In this document: piece after piece, positions 34,259 to 46,000 of the stretch
Layout of the letters: each line of letters starts with the position of its first letter
Numbering within the stretch: position 1 is the stretch's first letter
Assembly: GCA_028671895.1 (NCBI GenBank)
Contig: CM053794.1
Location: forward strand, 21,624,501-21,688,500
DNA: 64,000 bases
Source: Oenanthe sinensis
Taxonomy: Eukaryota > Streptophyta > Magnoliopsida > Apiales > Apiaceae
Direction of reading: 5' to 3'
Program-made: the position numbers and the translations under genes
The notes under the pieces: model-generated
Told to the model about the DNA's origin: nothing
What the model saw: only the letters and a program-made list of their open reading frames with translations
Database searches by the model: none

Positions 34259-36737
34259 TCAACTTGAATCGACTCCAGATGGGTTAAAGATATTATTGTC
34301 TGCAGTGGTAACAACAGCTTCAATATGTGTAAAATCACATGGATAGAAAAACTAACAAATTAATTACTAATTATGTCTAATCCATTTCTGTTGTTGTCTA
34401 ACATTTTTAACTATCTCTAATTAACTAAGTCGGTTTTAGATTAATCCTCGAATCAACAAATATTACTGACTACTTAGATAATTCAACCATATTTTATTAT
34501 TCTATCCCTAACAAGCAATACATGATATGATATGACATTTAAGTGCAACTATGTGAGTGTGAGCAAATCATGTGAAAATAAGCACATAAACAATTTCAAG
34601 AATATGCAAAATATTTGAATAAGACATTATGAGCAATATCAAATTCTACATACACTTATCAAGTCATTAATAAGACCAAATATAAAATATCTAATCTATG
34701 ATCTGTTTATCTATTTAACAATTTTCACAACATTAGCAGAGGTATTAAATCACAGAAGATTTAAATCAAGTTCTAGCAAATGTTCAGGGATACATCTAAC
34801 CGTCTAGAACACCCTATCTAATTCTAGATATTCATTTTACTACATATAAAATCAAGTATGAAATGTACTTATTTAAACTCATGAATCCTAGCATGCAATC
34901 TTATTCTTAGCAATCAATTAAGCATTTAAGTCCTAAGATGCTAATATGCTGACATGAATATAATATATTTCAATACCTAATAATTATACAGTTTTGAATT
35001 AGATAAACGTATACTAGTTAGACTGTGTACTTGTAAAGTGCTTAGTGATTCATCTCCAGTGTTGGTCATTGATGCCAGATATCCATTTGATTTATCATTG
35101 TCAATGATTGAATCAGCCTTTCATTTAACTTCACTAACATATGATTTCCATTGATGCATCCTCACTAATGCTTGAGATTCCTACTTCAACCCAACATAGT
35201 GTCTGTCATCATTTGCTTGTATAGGCTTCTTCAAATTGTGTAGCACACCCTGATCTTGTCTTCTATAATCAACCATCCCTGTCTTGCAACCGCCTCTTGA
35301 ACTGATCTTGAAAATCTCTTTTATGGAATCTATAGGTAATGACCTTAAATTAAGAATTAGGATTCCGTCTGAATCTGGTGTCACTGAACTTCCTCTTGCC
35401 CTGCAGGCTTGACTTGCAGTCCAGTTCTCAGGTTATTACAAAGTGTCAAATTCACATACAACACCTTGACCACTACCTCGAGCTGCTACATCTTCAATTC
35501 AGCTTCTTGGATCAATTCATTTCTGTTCAGAGGTTTTCAACCTTGAATTCAATTAAATTTGGTTCCTGGATCACAAATGCAGTGGATATGCTAACAACCT
35601 GCTTTACCAAATATTATCTTCTTCATCTCTTATTCTAGTTCATAGGCCTTCAGCACATACAGGTCTTTTACAGACAATATGGTTGTATCCATAAATCTCT
35701 GTAGGCTGTAATCCTTGTGTTCCAGATGATCTGCAGTGTTAGCACGAATTTCCTGTAATCTCCCTATAGAATAATCTTTAAGGCTTGTACTGAGATGTCA
35801 GGTAGTCCAGTTTGTTCTCCTTCACTACTTCAAACCCCTAAGATTTTTCATCCAAAAATACAACTCAAATTAACCAAAAACTGTACCCAAATTAATCTCT
35901 TCTTTTGCAGCTTCCAAAATATTAGTGGGATCTTATGGAGTAAACATCTGACGAAATTAGAACCACTTCTTCTTCAGCCTGTTCCAGAATTAACTTCATT
36001 TGATAATCTTCAGTCTATTTTAGTTGTCTTCAATGCCCGGAAAAATCTTCATATACAAACCCTTGAGTACCCTCAAATTAATATTTAAGAAAAATTTAGA
36101 TTTACAGAATTTTTAATTTTCTTAGAAAATAAATTAATCAAAAATAAAAATATACAACAAATTAATTTTCAAGAAATTTGAATTTTCTTAAAAATTAAAA
36201 TATCGTAAATTAATATTAAAGAAAAATTTCAATTTTCAAGAATTTTAAATTTTCTGGAAAAATAAATAAATCTAAAATTAAAATTAAAAATTAAAATATA
36301 CAAAACTTGAAGTACCAAATTGCATTTTGGGTGTAGTGGCGCTTAGCTATTTAGTGGCGCTGGTACAGTTAACTCCTTGTACATGCGCAACTAAACTAAC
36401 AAAACTATTAAGTTGCGCCTCTCCTCTAGACACGCTGTACAAGCGCAAGAAAGATGTTTGCTTGTTGAGTTGCCTTAGAAATATTCACTACAATACTCAT
36501 GCGCATATAGTACATGACTGCCTTTTTTTCGTGCCGCCTGCAGAGGGATTGCCTTGTGCAAATCCAAGTTGTGCTTCTGAGATTACGAAGTGTAGACAAG
36601 TTGCGCAAAACTTTAATTAGCTTCAGGCACATTGACTTCACTTCAAATTGGCCACGATTTGGTTTATTAAAAACCTTAAAAAAAACTTTATCAAATTCAT
36701 AAAATAAACTTATTAAAATCTATAACATAAACTAATA
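34259..36737. other. Element A interior 5' of pol, gag not recognisable
   Basis: Gag should lie here, but no zinc knuckle or gag core can be read on either strand. The part at about 34320-35030 is AT-rich, and 36080-36300 is an A/T run of TAATTTTC and AAAAATTAA words. From 36335 to 36610 GTGGCGC and TTGCGCC words recur, the same words as in the element A LTRs. Short frames here look like chance. Confidence 0.5.
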
Positions 36738-37240
36738 CTCCCTCCGTCTCTTATTACTTTTCCTGTTAATCATGTGCGCGTTTGCCAACATATACTTTTT
36801 GATCGTTAATATCTTTAATTTCGTATTAGTATTAAATATAAAAATTTTACTGTATTAAAGTACTCACAAATACGAATCAAACAAAATCACTCATGACTAT
36901 ATTTTGTCTTATAAATTATGTGTAAATTAGTAGTCAATCGCTTACAATGAACAGTACAAAAAGTCAAAACAGGAAACGTTTTCGGAGACGGAGGGAGTAA
37001 AAGTTTATAAAATAAATTTTTTAAAAATTTATAAATTAAATTTAATATAAAATTTATAAAATAAACTAATTAAAATTTATAACATAAGCTAATAAAAGTT
37101 TATAAATTTTTATAAAATAAATTTAATATAAAATTTATAAAATAAACTAATTAAAATTTATAACATAAACTAATAAAATTTTATAAAATAAATTTTATAA
37201 AGTTTATAAAATAAACATATCAAAAGTTTATAATTAAGCT
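36660..37240. repeat. AT-rich ~80-bp tandem repeat interrupted by a MITE
   Basis: TTTAATATAAAATTTATAAA begins at 37041 and again at 37121 with nearly identical continuations. Related ATAAACTAATTAAAATTTAT and ATAACATAAACTAATA words occur on both sides of the MITE at 36738-36997. The MITE therefore inserted into an existing repeat. Confidence 0.7.
36738..36997. mobile_element. Stowaway-type MITE, 260 bp
   Basis: Terminal inverted repeats begin CTCCCTCCGTCTC and end GAGACGGAGGGAG, flanked on both sides by TA. There is no coding capacity. This is the standard form of a Tc1/mariner-derived Stowaway element, mobilised in trans. Confidence 0.93.
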
Positions 37241-37317
37241 TATTTAACAAGACCTCTAAAAAAAGACACCCTGAGCTTCACTGAGTTACGGATCTTGATT
37301 TGTATATCAATCAGTTA

Positions 37318-37329
37318 GCTCTAATACCA
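37318..37329 (-). other. Element A primer-binding site
   Basis: The minus strand reads TGGTATTAGAGC two bases after the LTR end. It differs by one base from the usual TGGTATCAGAGC of plant copia elements. Confidence 0.8.
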
Positions 37330-37331
37330 AT

Positions 37332-38571
37332 TGTTGGTCCCGAAGTATCGTAGAAGGGGGGTTGAATACGATATTAACAATAATTTAAATTCTTTTAAGA
37401 ATTTCTGGATAAATAAATTATTGTTTCAGAGTGGGTTTGACCATTTGTAGTGTTTATGTGAGCTGCCTACTAATTTTCTGTGTGTCCGGATAAATCAATT
37501 AAATTCAAGAAAATTAGCAAGTAAATTATGGAGACAAGTTTCCTGGAATATATCTTTCATATATAAACCCAGAGGGGTGCTACACCCAGTTAAAAATATA
37601 ACTGGCTTCCAAAGAACAAATTAGTTCTTTGCTACTAACACAAAAATATTAGGCTCAGTTCCTATACAAATATATCTAAATTAGTACAAGGTAAAACTGA
37701 GTCCGTATGGAGTGATATCTAGGAGCCCTGAATATTTTTCATTAAAGAACCGGGTCCTAATATCTGACCGGAAGCAAGGTATGGGTGCTATAAATTATTT
37801 TCTTGCTCCGGCTATGGCTGCTCTCTACTTATTTTTGTTGAAGAAGACGACCTGTACAAATGAGTGTGTAGACTTTAAATCAAATAAAGTAGCTGTTGTA
37901 ATTTAATTGACTGACGGTTAAGTGGGGCCTTAAAATTTATGTTGCGCCAGGCTTATTTTGTTGCGCCTGTACTCCATTACCCCTGTACTGGCACCACCAA
38001 ATATTAACATAATTCTTCAAGTAGTTTTGTTGCGCTAGTACTCTACATTTCCTGTATTGGCGCCACAAACAAGTTGAATAACTGCCTTAACTATTTTGAA
38101 TTAGAGACCAGCATGTATGTTGCGCCCCATAGAGTGCTTGCCCTGTACAAAACTTAGTGGCGCCTGTTAACTGTTGGAAGAATTCAAGTCGCGCGTGTTT
38201 TCCACTTAACATGGTCAAAGTGCAAGTTGGTCACTACACTTTGACCCTCTTTTCATTGCTTGACTGAAGTTCCCCAACTTCCATTTCTTGTATCAAAGTC
38301 TTGTCACATTACACCCTGTACCCTGAGCTGTTTCCGTTCTTCGACTATAGTTCAGAAACTTTCACTTTTCGTACCAAGGTTGTGACACTTTGCACCCTGC
38401 ACCCTTTGAGTTGTTTAGCTGTTTGGCTGTAGCCTCTACAAATCAATTTTCGTACCTTAATAAATAATTGTTCTTTCCAAGTACGTTCTTCAACTTAACA
38501 ATTCTTCTATAGTTAATACTCAGATTCCTTTCATAAACTGTTGACACCTAGTGCAACTGGTCTGGTTCACA
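37332..38571 (-). repeat. Element A 5' LTR (right copy)
   Basis: It begins TGTTGGTCCCGAAGTATCG and matches 2344-3614 with numerous substitutions and small indels. TTGCGCC, TTGCGCT and GGCGCC words recur near 37941, 37960, 38031, 38059, 38119, 38158 and 38190. Similarity to the left copy ends near GGTTCA at about 38571. Confidence 0.75.
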
Positions 38572-39000
38572 GACGACTAACTTTGATCCAGGTCTTCGTA
38601 TTATTGTTTTACTTGCATTGTTAAGTTTGCAGCAACTTCATTGCTTCGAACACTAACTGTCAATAAACATAGTACTTTCATTGAATTCTTTTCTAGTACT
38701 TAGACAACGTCTCCATTACTACCACAATCTTGAATACTTTATTCTCTGTTCTTCACTAACGCTTGAACATACAAATGAACTTCTTTCAGTGAGTATAACT
38801 CCAAGACTGCAGCTGTCTTCTTTAACCTTTGTTTTTACCCTTCTAGATTTCTATGCTTCGAACACTGTCTATTTTCAATCAATGTCTTTACACTGAAATC
38901 TTCTAGTGGCACTTCTATACTGAATCTTCAATACTTCTGAAACCCTGAAAGTCTTCAACCATTATTCTTCATTAAGGCATGAACATATTAATGTACTTTT
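38572..39000. other. LTR-like sequence of unknown family
   Basis: There is no gene. CTTCGAACACT, CTTGAATACTT, CTTGAACATAC and CTTCAATACTT recur as related words, which resembles the motif clusters in the LTRs of this window. It could be part of a longer element A LTR or of another element. Confidence 0.4.
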
Positions 39001-39736
39001 CTCAATGACCTGTAGTAGACTTCAAAATTTCTTCTAATGTCTTGATTCACTGTATCTAATAGCTCTTTTAACATCGGTTTTCTAGTCATAACTGTTTTTA
39101 TAATTTGTAATAGACATCAGTTTCTATAGTCATAACTGTTGTTTTAGTTTCTAATAGACATTAGTTGCTCCTGTAATAACTATTGTTTTAGTTTATTATA
39201 GACATTCGTTTTTGTAATTAAAACGGTTGTTTTAGTGTGTAATAGAAATCAGTTGAAATACCCACCAAATCAATCTAGTTCTACCAAAATCGAGTTGTGT
39301 GCTTCCACCAAATCGAACGAACTAGGATATTTTTAGGTCCAACTGTATGTAAGTTGTGTATATGTTTGTAATCGAATGGATTTGTGTTAAAGTTTTGAGA
39401 AGTGAAAGATTTGTGTTAGGGTTTGTAATCGAGTTGTATCTGTGAGATGTGTGTTTGTGAGAGAATGAAAAAAGAGAGGGGAATGAAATTGTGTTGAGTC
39501 GTGGGAAATAATATTTGGGGAAAAATGTATTAAGGGGAAAATGCATTTGGGGGGAAATGCCGTGTTAATTTTTTTTAATGTACTAAATACATCAGTTGTC
39601 GTACCTGATGATGTCTAAATACAATAAGACATTAGTAAAAAAATAACTGATGTCAATAACTCTTTTAACATCACTAGTAATTTTAACTAATGTCTAATCT
39701 ATGATGTCTATGTGACTTTTTCTAGTAGTGCTACTT
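39001..39736. mobile_element. CACTA-type DNA transposon end or small deletion derivative
   Basis: The right end reads GACTTTTTCTAGTAGTG, the complement of CACTACTAGAAAAAGTC, a typical plant CACTA terminus. Many subterminal words of the form AGACATCAGTT and AACTGTTGTTTTAGT repeat at 39040-39250, with related words again at 39590-39715. I could not identify a matching left CACTA end; CACTGTATCTAATAG at about 39054 is a weak candidate. There is no transposase frame. Confidence 0.6.
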
Positions 39737-41637
39737 GATCATTGACATGATGACCGATATTTACTTAATTGCATAATAATTTTTTTTTGGTATATTTTTC
39801 TTCTTTTAATGTAAAATATACACCAATCTACAAATTAAAGACGATATATAATAAACTAGACATCAATCTACTAATTAAATACGGTATAAACAAGTGTCGT
39901 AGATTTTTGTGATCAATGTATCTAACCAAAGGGATGCCCCTTTAGTTAGATGTATATTTATGTTGATGATATTAAAGACTAAATAGTATAATCATTGATA
40001 GGAATGAACCCCAAGTAAGCTTGAGAAATGAGTTCTTATTATTGCAGGGACTTTTTTTTTCCAGGATAAACGAATGAGGCATGGTTGTAGCGCGAGCTTA
40101 GGCACGAGAGTGATGCACTACTGAGACAATATTTTCTCACGTGTGTTTATGTTTTCAGGGTGTTTTCTTCTTACACATTAAGTCCTTATTGTCTAAGTTT
40201 TCGGGATATTTTCATGTCATTCATTTAGATGATAAGTTTTTTGAATGAAAGAAACTTCTTCCATGAATATTGTATATTGATACAATTTATATACGAGTAA
40301 GTATATTCTGTCAAAAAACAAAGAGGTCTCCATCATTATTTTGCAGATAACCAACTGACGGTTGATTGCTGAGATGTCGTGTGTACGTAGCGGGGCAAAT
40401 TTAAACTTAGGGTAGTGTACATTCACGTCACGACTACTACGTTTTTCAATTCACTTCTCATCCTCTCTTGCAAGCCGTTACAAGCCATTGTGTGAAACCG
40501 CAACAAGCCACTTTGTCCAATCGCAACAAGCCACGTGACGTTTCTCGTCAAGTCAACCGATCAAACTAACAGGAGTGTCATTATTGTATATTAAAGTGGT
40601 ATAAGTTAGACCTCGATAACAATAATAAAATTTTTGAGATTATGCACTCACTTCAATAACGATTTTGATATTTAACCCTTTAAAAAAGTAAAAAATTGAG
40701 ATTAGTGGGAACTAAAATGAAATAAATATGTCATATTAAATCTAAAATATTTGTAAAATTATTAACGATTTGTTTGGTTAGGGATAATCAATAAAGGAAA
40801 GGAAAACAACAAGACTCATTCGCTTTGTTATTGTTTGTTTAAAAAAAACATTTTCTTTGACTTTTTTAAGCTTTGAATTTTTAAAAAACTCTTCCACTCG
40901 CATCCCCAATTCTCCCAACCTATTTTTTTTCCTTTTCCTTTTCCTTTATCTCTTTCTCTCATAAACTCATCCACTTCCGCCCTCCATATAATTTATCAAA
41001 GAAAATAATTATTTATTCAAAATAATTTATCAAAAAATAATTATTTATTTTGTTTCCATATCAAAACCCAACCAGAAAAAAAAAATTTGACATCATTTTT
41101 TCCTTTCTCTTTAATTCTCTCTTAAAACCCATTACCTTTCCCTATATAAACCTATCGCTCCCTTAAAAAATCATCTAAAATATTTTACGTCAACAATCTC
41201 TAAAATGTATTTAAAAATAACTTTTTTTAGCAAAATTTAAATATAACTTTATTATGACATAAGAATAAGATGCCTCGAATATACCACTACCAAAGTCCAA
41301 AAATTTGTTCGAGGTGTCCAATTAATCCCAAACTACCTTATTAATAATTTGTTTTTTACTACTAAATCTTTTTTCCCTTCTCTCTCCATAACCTCCCCTT
41401 AAATTAATCTCCTCCATTATCATACAATACACACATCTCTCTCTATTTATGTATATAATATTACATACAGTGCTAGTCATATTCAGTGAATTTCAAGTCC
41501 TGGTTAAAAAAAAACACATACATAAAAAAATTAAAAGTACTATTACTTACTAATTACTAATATAATATAATAAATAATTGTTGTTATCGGAGAAAAAAGA
41601 GGTTTAAAAGACGGAGTATATGATAAAAAGGGCCATC
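39737..41637. other. Intergenic DNA upstream of the DUF789 gene
   Basis: No gene was recognised. A short run of related CAACAAGCCAC words lies at about 40468-40535. The region 40800-41460 is rich in T and CTCTCT tracts, as plant promoters often are. Small frames (for example 40217-40426, minus) show no protein-like features. Confidence 0.6.
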
Positions 41638-41649
41638 TTGGGCCCAAAC
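41638..41649 (+). promoter_or_regulatory. Site II (TGGGCC) element, probable promoter of the DUF789 gene
   Basis: TTGGGCCCAAAC contains TGGGCC on both strands, with GGGCCAT ten bases upstream. TGGGCC/T site II elements bind TCP-type factors in many housekeeping plant promoters. The likely transcript leader starts just downstream. Confidence 0.5.
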
Positions 41650-43042
41650 AGAGAGGCACACATTAAGCAGCAACAACATAAGCTACTGCAACTTGAGCTT
41701 CAGCTTCGTATCTTGGTCTGATCCTCTCATTTTTTTAATTATTTTTATTAATTATTATTATTATTACTGATGATTATCTCTGTTTATTACAGTTCATTTT
41801 TGTAGAGTACAAGCATCTGTTGGTGTGTGCGTGTGTAGAGTTTGTTGAACTTTAATGGGGTTTACTTATTTTTTTGATTCAAGACATGTGTAGTGATATA
41901 TCTATTTTTTGACAAGAATATTTTATTGGTTATTAATGAATTTTTGTATTTTCTGGTTATTATTGCAATGAAATATTGTTTGGCAGTTATTAATTAATAT
42001 TATTTGTGTTGTGGACTGATGGTTGAATTATGTTCCATGGTTTTCTATGGTCTGTTTGGTTTTCAGTTCCTCAATTTGGAAATGGAATTACCCAATTTGA
42101 GTTCTGGACAGTTTTTTGGATTCTCTGTCTTTTTCGTGTTACAATTGTATTTTGCAATGCTTGGAGCTTTATTGCGATTTTTGATGAAATGGTTTGCGTA
42201 TTGGAGAATATTATTGTTCGTGTTGGTTGGTATGGGTTTCGGTTTTAATACTTTTACTAATGTTAAACATTTTCTAGAGACAGTATTTTGTTTTTGATGA
42301 TTCGGAAACAATAGTTATCGAGGTGTATAATTTAGGCAAGATAGTGTGCAAGGCTGTGTAATTTATATGTTGTAGTGGCAATTTGAGGCTAGGTATATCA
42401 CGAGCTTTCTGCTTCCTAGACCCCGTGGATGCAGGAGCTTCGTATTAATACCTTCCCATTGACTTGTATACATTTCGGGTTTAGTACCCAACCATGATCA
42501 TGTTATCTCTATTGCTCTTTAATTTCTGAATTTATTATCCCTGTGTTTTAAATTATATGATGGTAGGAGAGTGTGTTTGCAATATTTAAGGCAAACAGCT
42601 TGTGGCTTCTTCTGCTTGAAAATGGGTATTCCTCGAACATTATGAGTAGGAACAATAAATAAAGTGAATTGTGGATATAAAATCTGTATGTTGGTGAGGT
42701 GTGTTCAATTATTTAAAAGATACCTGTGAATGGTTTTTTGGCTCTCAGTATATATGGAAAAAGTCAAATGTATAATGTAGTTTGAAAATGGTATTAATTA
42801 TATAGCTGTTTGGTAATAGAACGTAAGGGGAACCCTTTTACCCTCCCACATCAAATTTTGTGCTCTTTAATTGTATTTCTGTATTTTCCGAATGATTATT
42901 TTGACTCTATTTTGGGCATCAGTTATATGTTAAGTATGTATGTGCTCTAGAATATTTCATATTATCTTTATTCTGTAATCGTACCATTCTACCAATTCCT
43001 GTTCTGAAATCTTCCCCATTAAATGAAAAGGGACGTCACAGC
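41650..43042 (+). other. Probable 5' leader and first intron of the DUF789 gene
   Basis: A CAGCAACAACATAAGC-rich stretch near 41670 looks like an untranslated leader, followed by T-rich DNA to about 43030 resembling a plant intron. Possible acceptors are TGAAAAG at 43031 or GTCACAG at 43040. The hydrophobic frame at 42004-42297 comes from this T-rich DNA and is not called as a gene. Confidence 0.45.
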
Positions 43043-46000
43043 ATGCATTGTACTCTCCCTAAAACCAGTACAAGTAATTCTGAAGTTGAAGACAGGAGGA
43101 GGAACATCCAGTCAAGGAAATTAGTAGAGAAAGAAAATAAAATACTTTCTACAAAGGTTATGAAGATGCGAATAACTAAAATTTACCCTCTTTCCTTCCT
43201 TTTGGATAGATCAACTTATACTGACTATGTAGATTGGGTCTGCTCTTTTTTTAGGACGCATCTGAAGTAACTTCAGCTGGTTGGCAGGACCATGATCGCA
43301 GGTAAAATAATTCCTGGTTTTAATATGATGAACAAGAGAGCATTTATAAGGTAAACAGTGTATGAGAAGCCAAATAGATAGTCTGCATAAAGTTCGAGAT
43401 CGCCTAAAACGGTAAAACAATAAAAAGTACCACGAGAATTGAACGAAAGTTAGTCAAAGATGCAAACTGGGAAGACACACCATAGCAGCAAGAGCGCCTG
43501 CTCACCTTTTGACATTTCAGTTTCACTGTTTCAGGTTCAGGTTTTTGCCATTTATTGTAGTGGCATTAATTTGTACTTTTAATTTAATTTTTCTTAATAG
43601 CAGATTCAAATTTGGTCACCTGTAATATCAATTTAATTTTTCTTAACAATAGATTCAAATTCAGTAACATGGAAAGTGGAGACAGAAAAATGAACTTGGT
43701 TTCATGTAATCCTCGGAGCTACACTAATTACTAAATTTCTAAACCCCTCTTTAAATCACCCTAGTTCTTTATTACCTTGCTATATCATGTCTTGTGATGT
43801 TATATTCTTGTCTCAAATATTAGATAACTAGTATTTGGAAAATAAACAAGATGAACCAAATAATTTTGAAGCGACATTGGGGCATTAGTATTATATATTC
43901 CCTTCCTCTTGTCTCTTTAGTTATACTTCTGTACTATCATCTCAGTGTCTCTTCAGATTTTATATAGTTGGCACCAGCAGAGACCAGTTATCCCTCGTCA
44001 TTCTGTACATGTGCATGTTTATGTGCGAATATGAATACTGCATGCCTGAATTCAACAACAAACTCAATGAAAATGATCAGAGAATGTTATTGCTTATGTG
44101 TGCTTCCTTCCCCCTTCCCGGCCCATCATATTGGCCAACCATGGAAACTTAGGTGTTCCTCATTCTTGTTTCATTGAAACTTCGGATTTTAAATATTTTG
44201 GATTCCCATCTAGCATCTCATAACCAAAAGTTTAGATGTTTAGGATAAGGCTTCTTCAGCAGTAAGGTTATATATAATTATATATACTTTTTTCCTGATG
44301 TTCACTCAGTTGTAATAAATTTTTCTATCGACTTTTCAAACCTTAGTAACAACCATATATTGTTGCTAAATCATGCATTGTTGTTTTACTTGTTAAATCT
44401 CTGACTGTAGATCTTCCAACTGATTGTCAGGTGTGCAGTATATTTTTTGACTCCAGAACCCGATGGGCAATGCAAACTTGTTGCGTTACCTCTGAGATAT
44501 GTATATCATGTCAATCAGTTAGGTTCCACAACACCTTCTATTGCAGTTAGTAGCCCACAGCCTAAAAATGGAGGCACTGAAAACACAGTAAGTCAGTGTA
44601 ATTAAGTTTTTTTTTTTTTGAAGAACTTATATCTTCAAAGTTGAAAAAAATTCAGTGAACATCCTGTTTTGGTTCTCGATGCCAATTACTCAGAAAATAT
44701 TATGGCAAGTAGGTTGTGACAATAATGGATGGTAATGGAGAACTGACTAGCTGCCCAAGATATAAGAGTGAATTTTTTCATAGATGAAAAGCCTAATTGT
44801 TGTTTCTTTAGTCACTAACGTATGTTTTTTGCAATCTGAAATATTATGTATAGATGCTAAGAACTAATTGCATAATTTCAGGGGAACTTACTAAGATGCT
44901 ACAAACTGTATTTCTCGTTTTGTCTTTGAATTTCTTTTCCAAAAAAAAAGTAAATTAACAGTACTATACTGTCTTTTGCAAACTAGGAATGAATGAAGTT
45001 CTTTTTATGAGTCAATAATTGACCTCAAAATGGTTAATTTAGGAGTTCCAAATCTGTTTAAGATGTTCCTTGATCAGATTGCTAACTATGATGAAAACGT
45101 GCACTATGCCAACTTTTCTACGCTTGAACCCTTTGTAGCAAATTTACAAGTCCTTAACTTTCTCTAGAATTAGTAAGTGTCTGCTTGTAGACTTCTTGTT
45201 CTTTCCGACCATATATGGCACCACAAAGGCTGCTAAATTGGACATGTTTATGAAGTTCTTCTTTTAATTTGACGAGCTCGTGCTTTAATCTTTGAGGCAG
45301 ATTCTGCTGCAGTGCTGACACTACTAATTTATGTGTTATGTAGTTTATTGTTCCAAAAGAAGAGCCATCTAAAAAAAGAAATTCAGGAAAGAAGAAGAAA
45401 AAGAAAGCAAAGAATAAGAAAAAACTTGCCAGAGAGATTGGCAAAACTGGCTCAGAAAATGTTCCTGAGTGTGGAGCATCACAAACTGGTGACAAGAATG
45501 ACATTCATAATAGGGTTGTCCCACTTGCTTCTGAAACCAAATTGGCAGATCCATCACCAGAGAACAGCGGGGTTGAAAATTTTTCTGAGGGAACAATGGA
45601 AAGAGATTATCAATGCACATCTTTTATCGAAAGGGGAGGTGTCTCAAAATCTTTAACACCCTCTATGGTCCAAAATTGCAGTAGTGATCATCATATGTCT
45701 GAGTTGGGTGATGGAATACAGACTGCAGGAGTACAGGGCATGCAATGTGGAGTGAGTGCTTATCCTGATGGATTTCCAGAGGGGCCCATATTAGGCTCGC
45801 CCTCACTTGGTTCTGATTGTGAGAAGTTAAATTCTGGGTACCGTTCCACACCGTGTAATGAAGAAAATGATGGGATGAAAGTTTTGAAGCCACCCGATTG
45901 TATTGTGCGAGAGGAATGTCCTGGTAATAATTTTCATGACATTTTAGCCAATGATGTTCAAAATCAGGAGACAAACTGTAGTGGGCAGCGGTGTCACTTG

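Larger units (their letters stand above)
2344..38571 (-). mobile_element. Element A: old SIRE-like Ty1/copia retrotransposon, split by element B
   Basis: Two similar ~1.25-kb LTR copies (2344-3614 and 37332-38571) lie in the same orientation. A primer-binding-site complement (GCTCTAATACCA) abuts the inner edge of the right copy, so the element reads on the minus strand. A decayed copia pol lies at about 31371-34258 and a decayed extra frame at 3880-4790. Removing element B leaves about 12 kb, a size usual for SIRE/Maximus elements. No target-site duplication pairs the outer ends (AAGAA on the left, CAGAC on the right) and no clear polypurine tract borders the left LTR. The outer boundaries may therefore be rearranged. 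Confidence 0.72.

Noticed and set aside
35795..36088. 97-residue frame in element A interior
   Set aside because: No protein-like features, and it lies in decayed transposon DNA.
42004..42297. 97-residue very hydrophobic frame resembling a membrane protein
   Set aside because: It lies in T-rich leader or intron DNA of the DUF789 gene, where Phe, Leu and Val codons arise from composition, and a second overlapping frame is equally open.
43968..44177. 69-residue Cys-rich frame in a DUF789 intron
   Set aside because: It falls inside the intron between 43301 and 44431, has no hydrophobic leader and no paralogue, unlike the peptide genes.
45663..45974. Antisense 103-residue frame inside DUF789 exon 4
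   Set aside because: It is a shadow of the coding exon, with no supporting promoter or domain.
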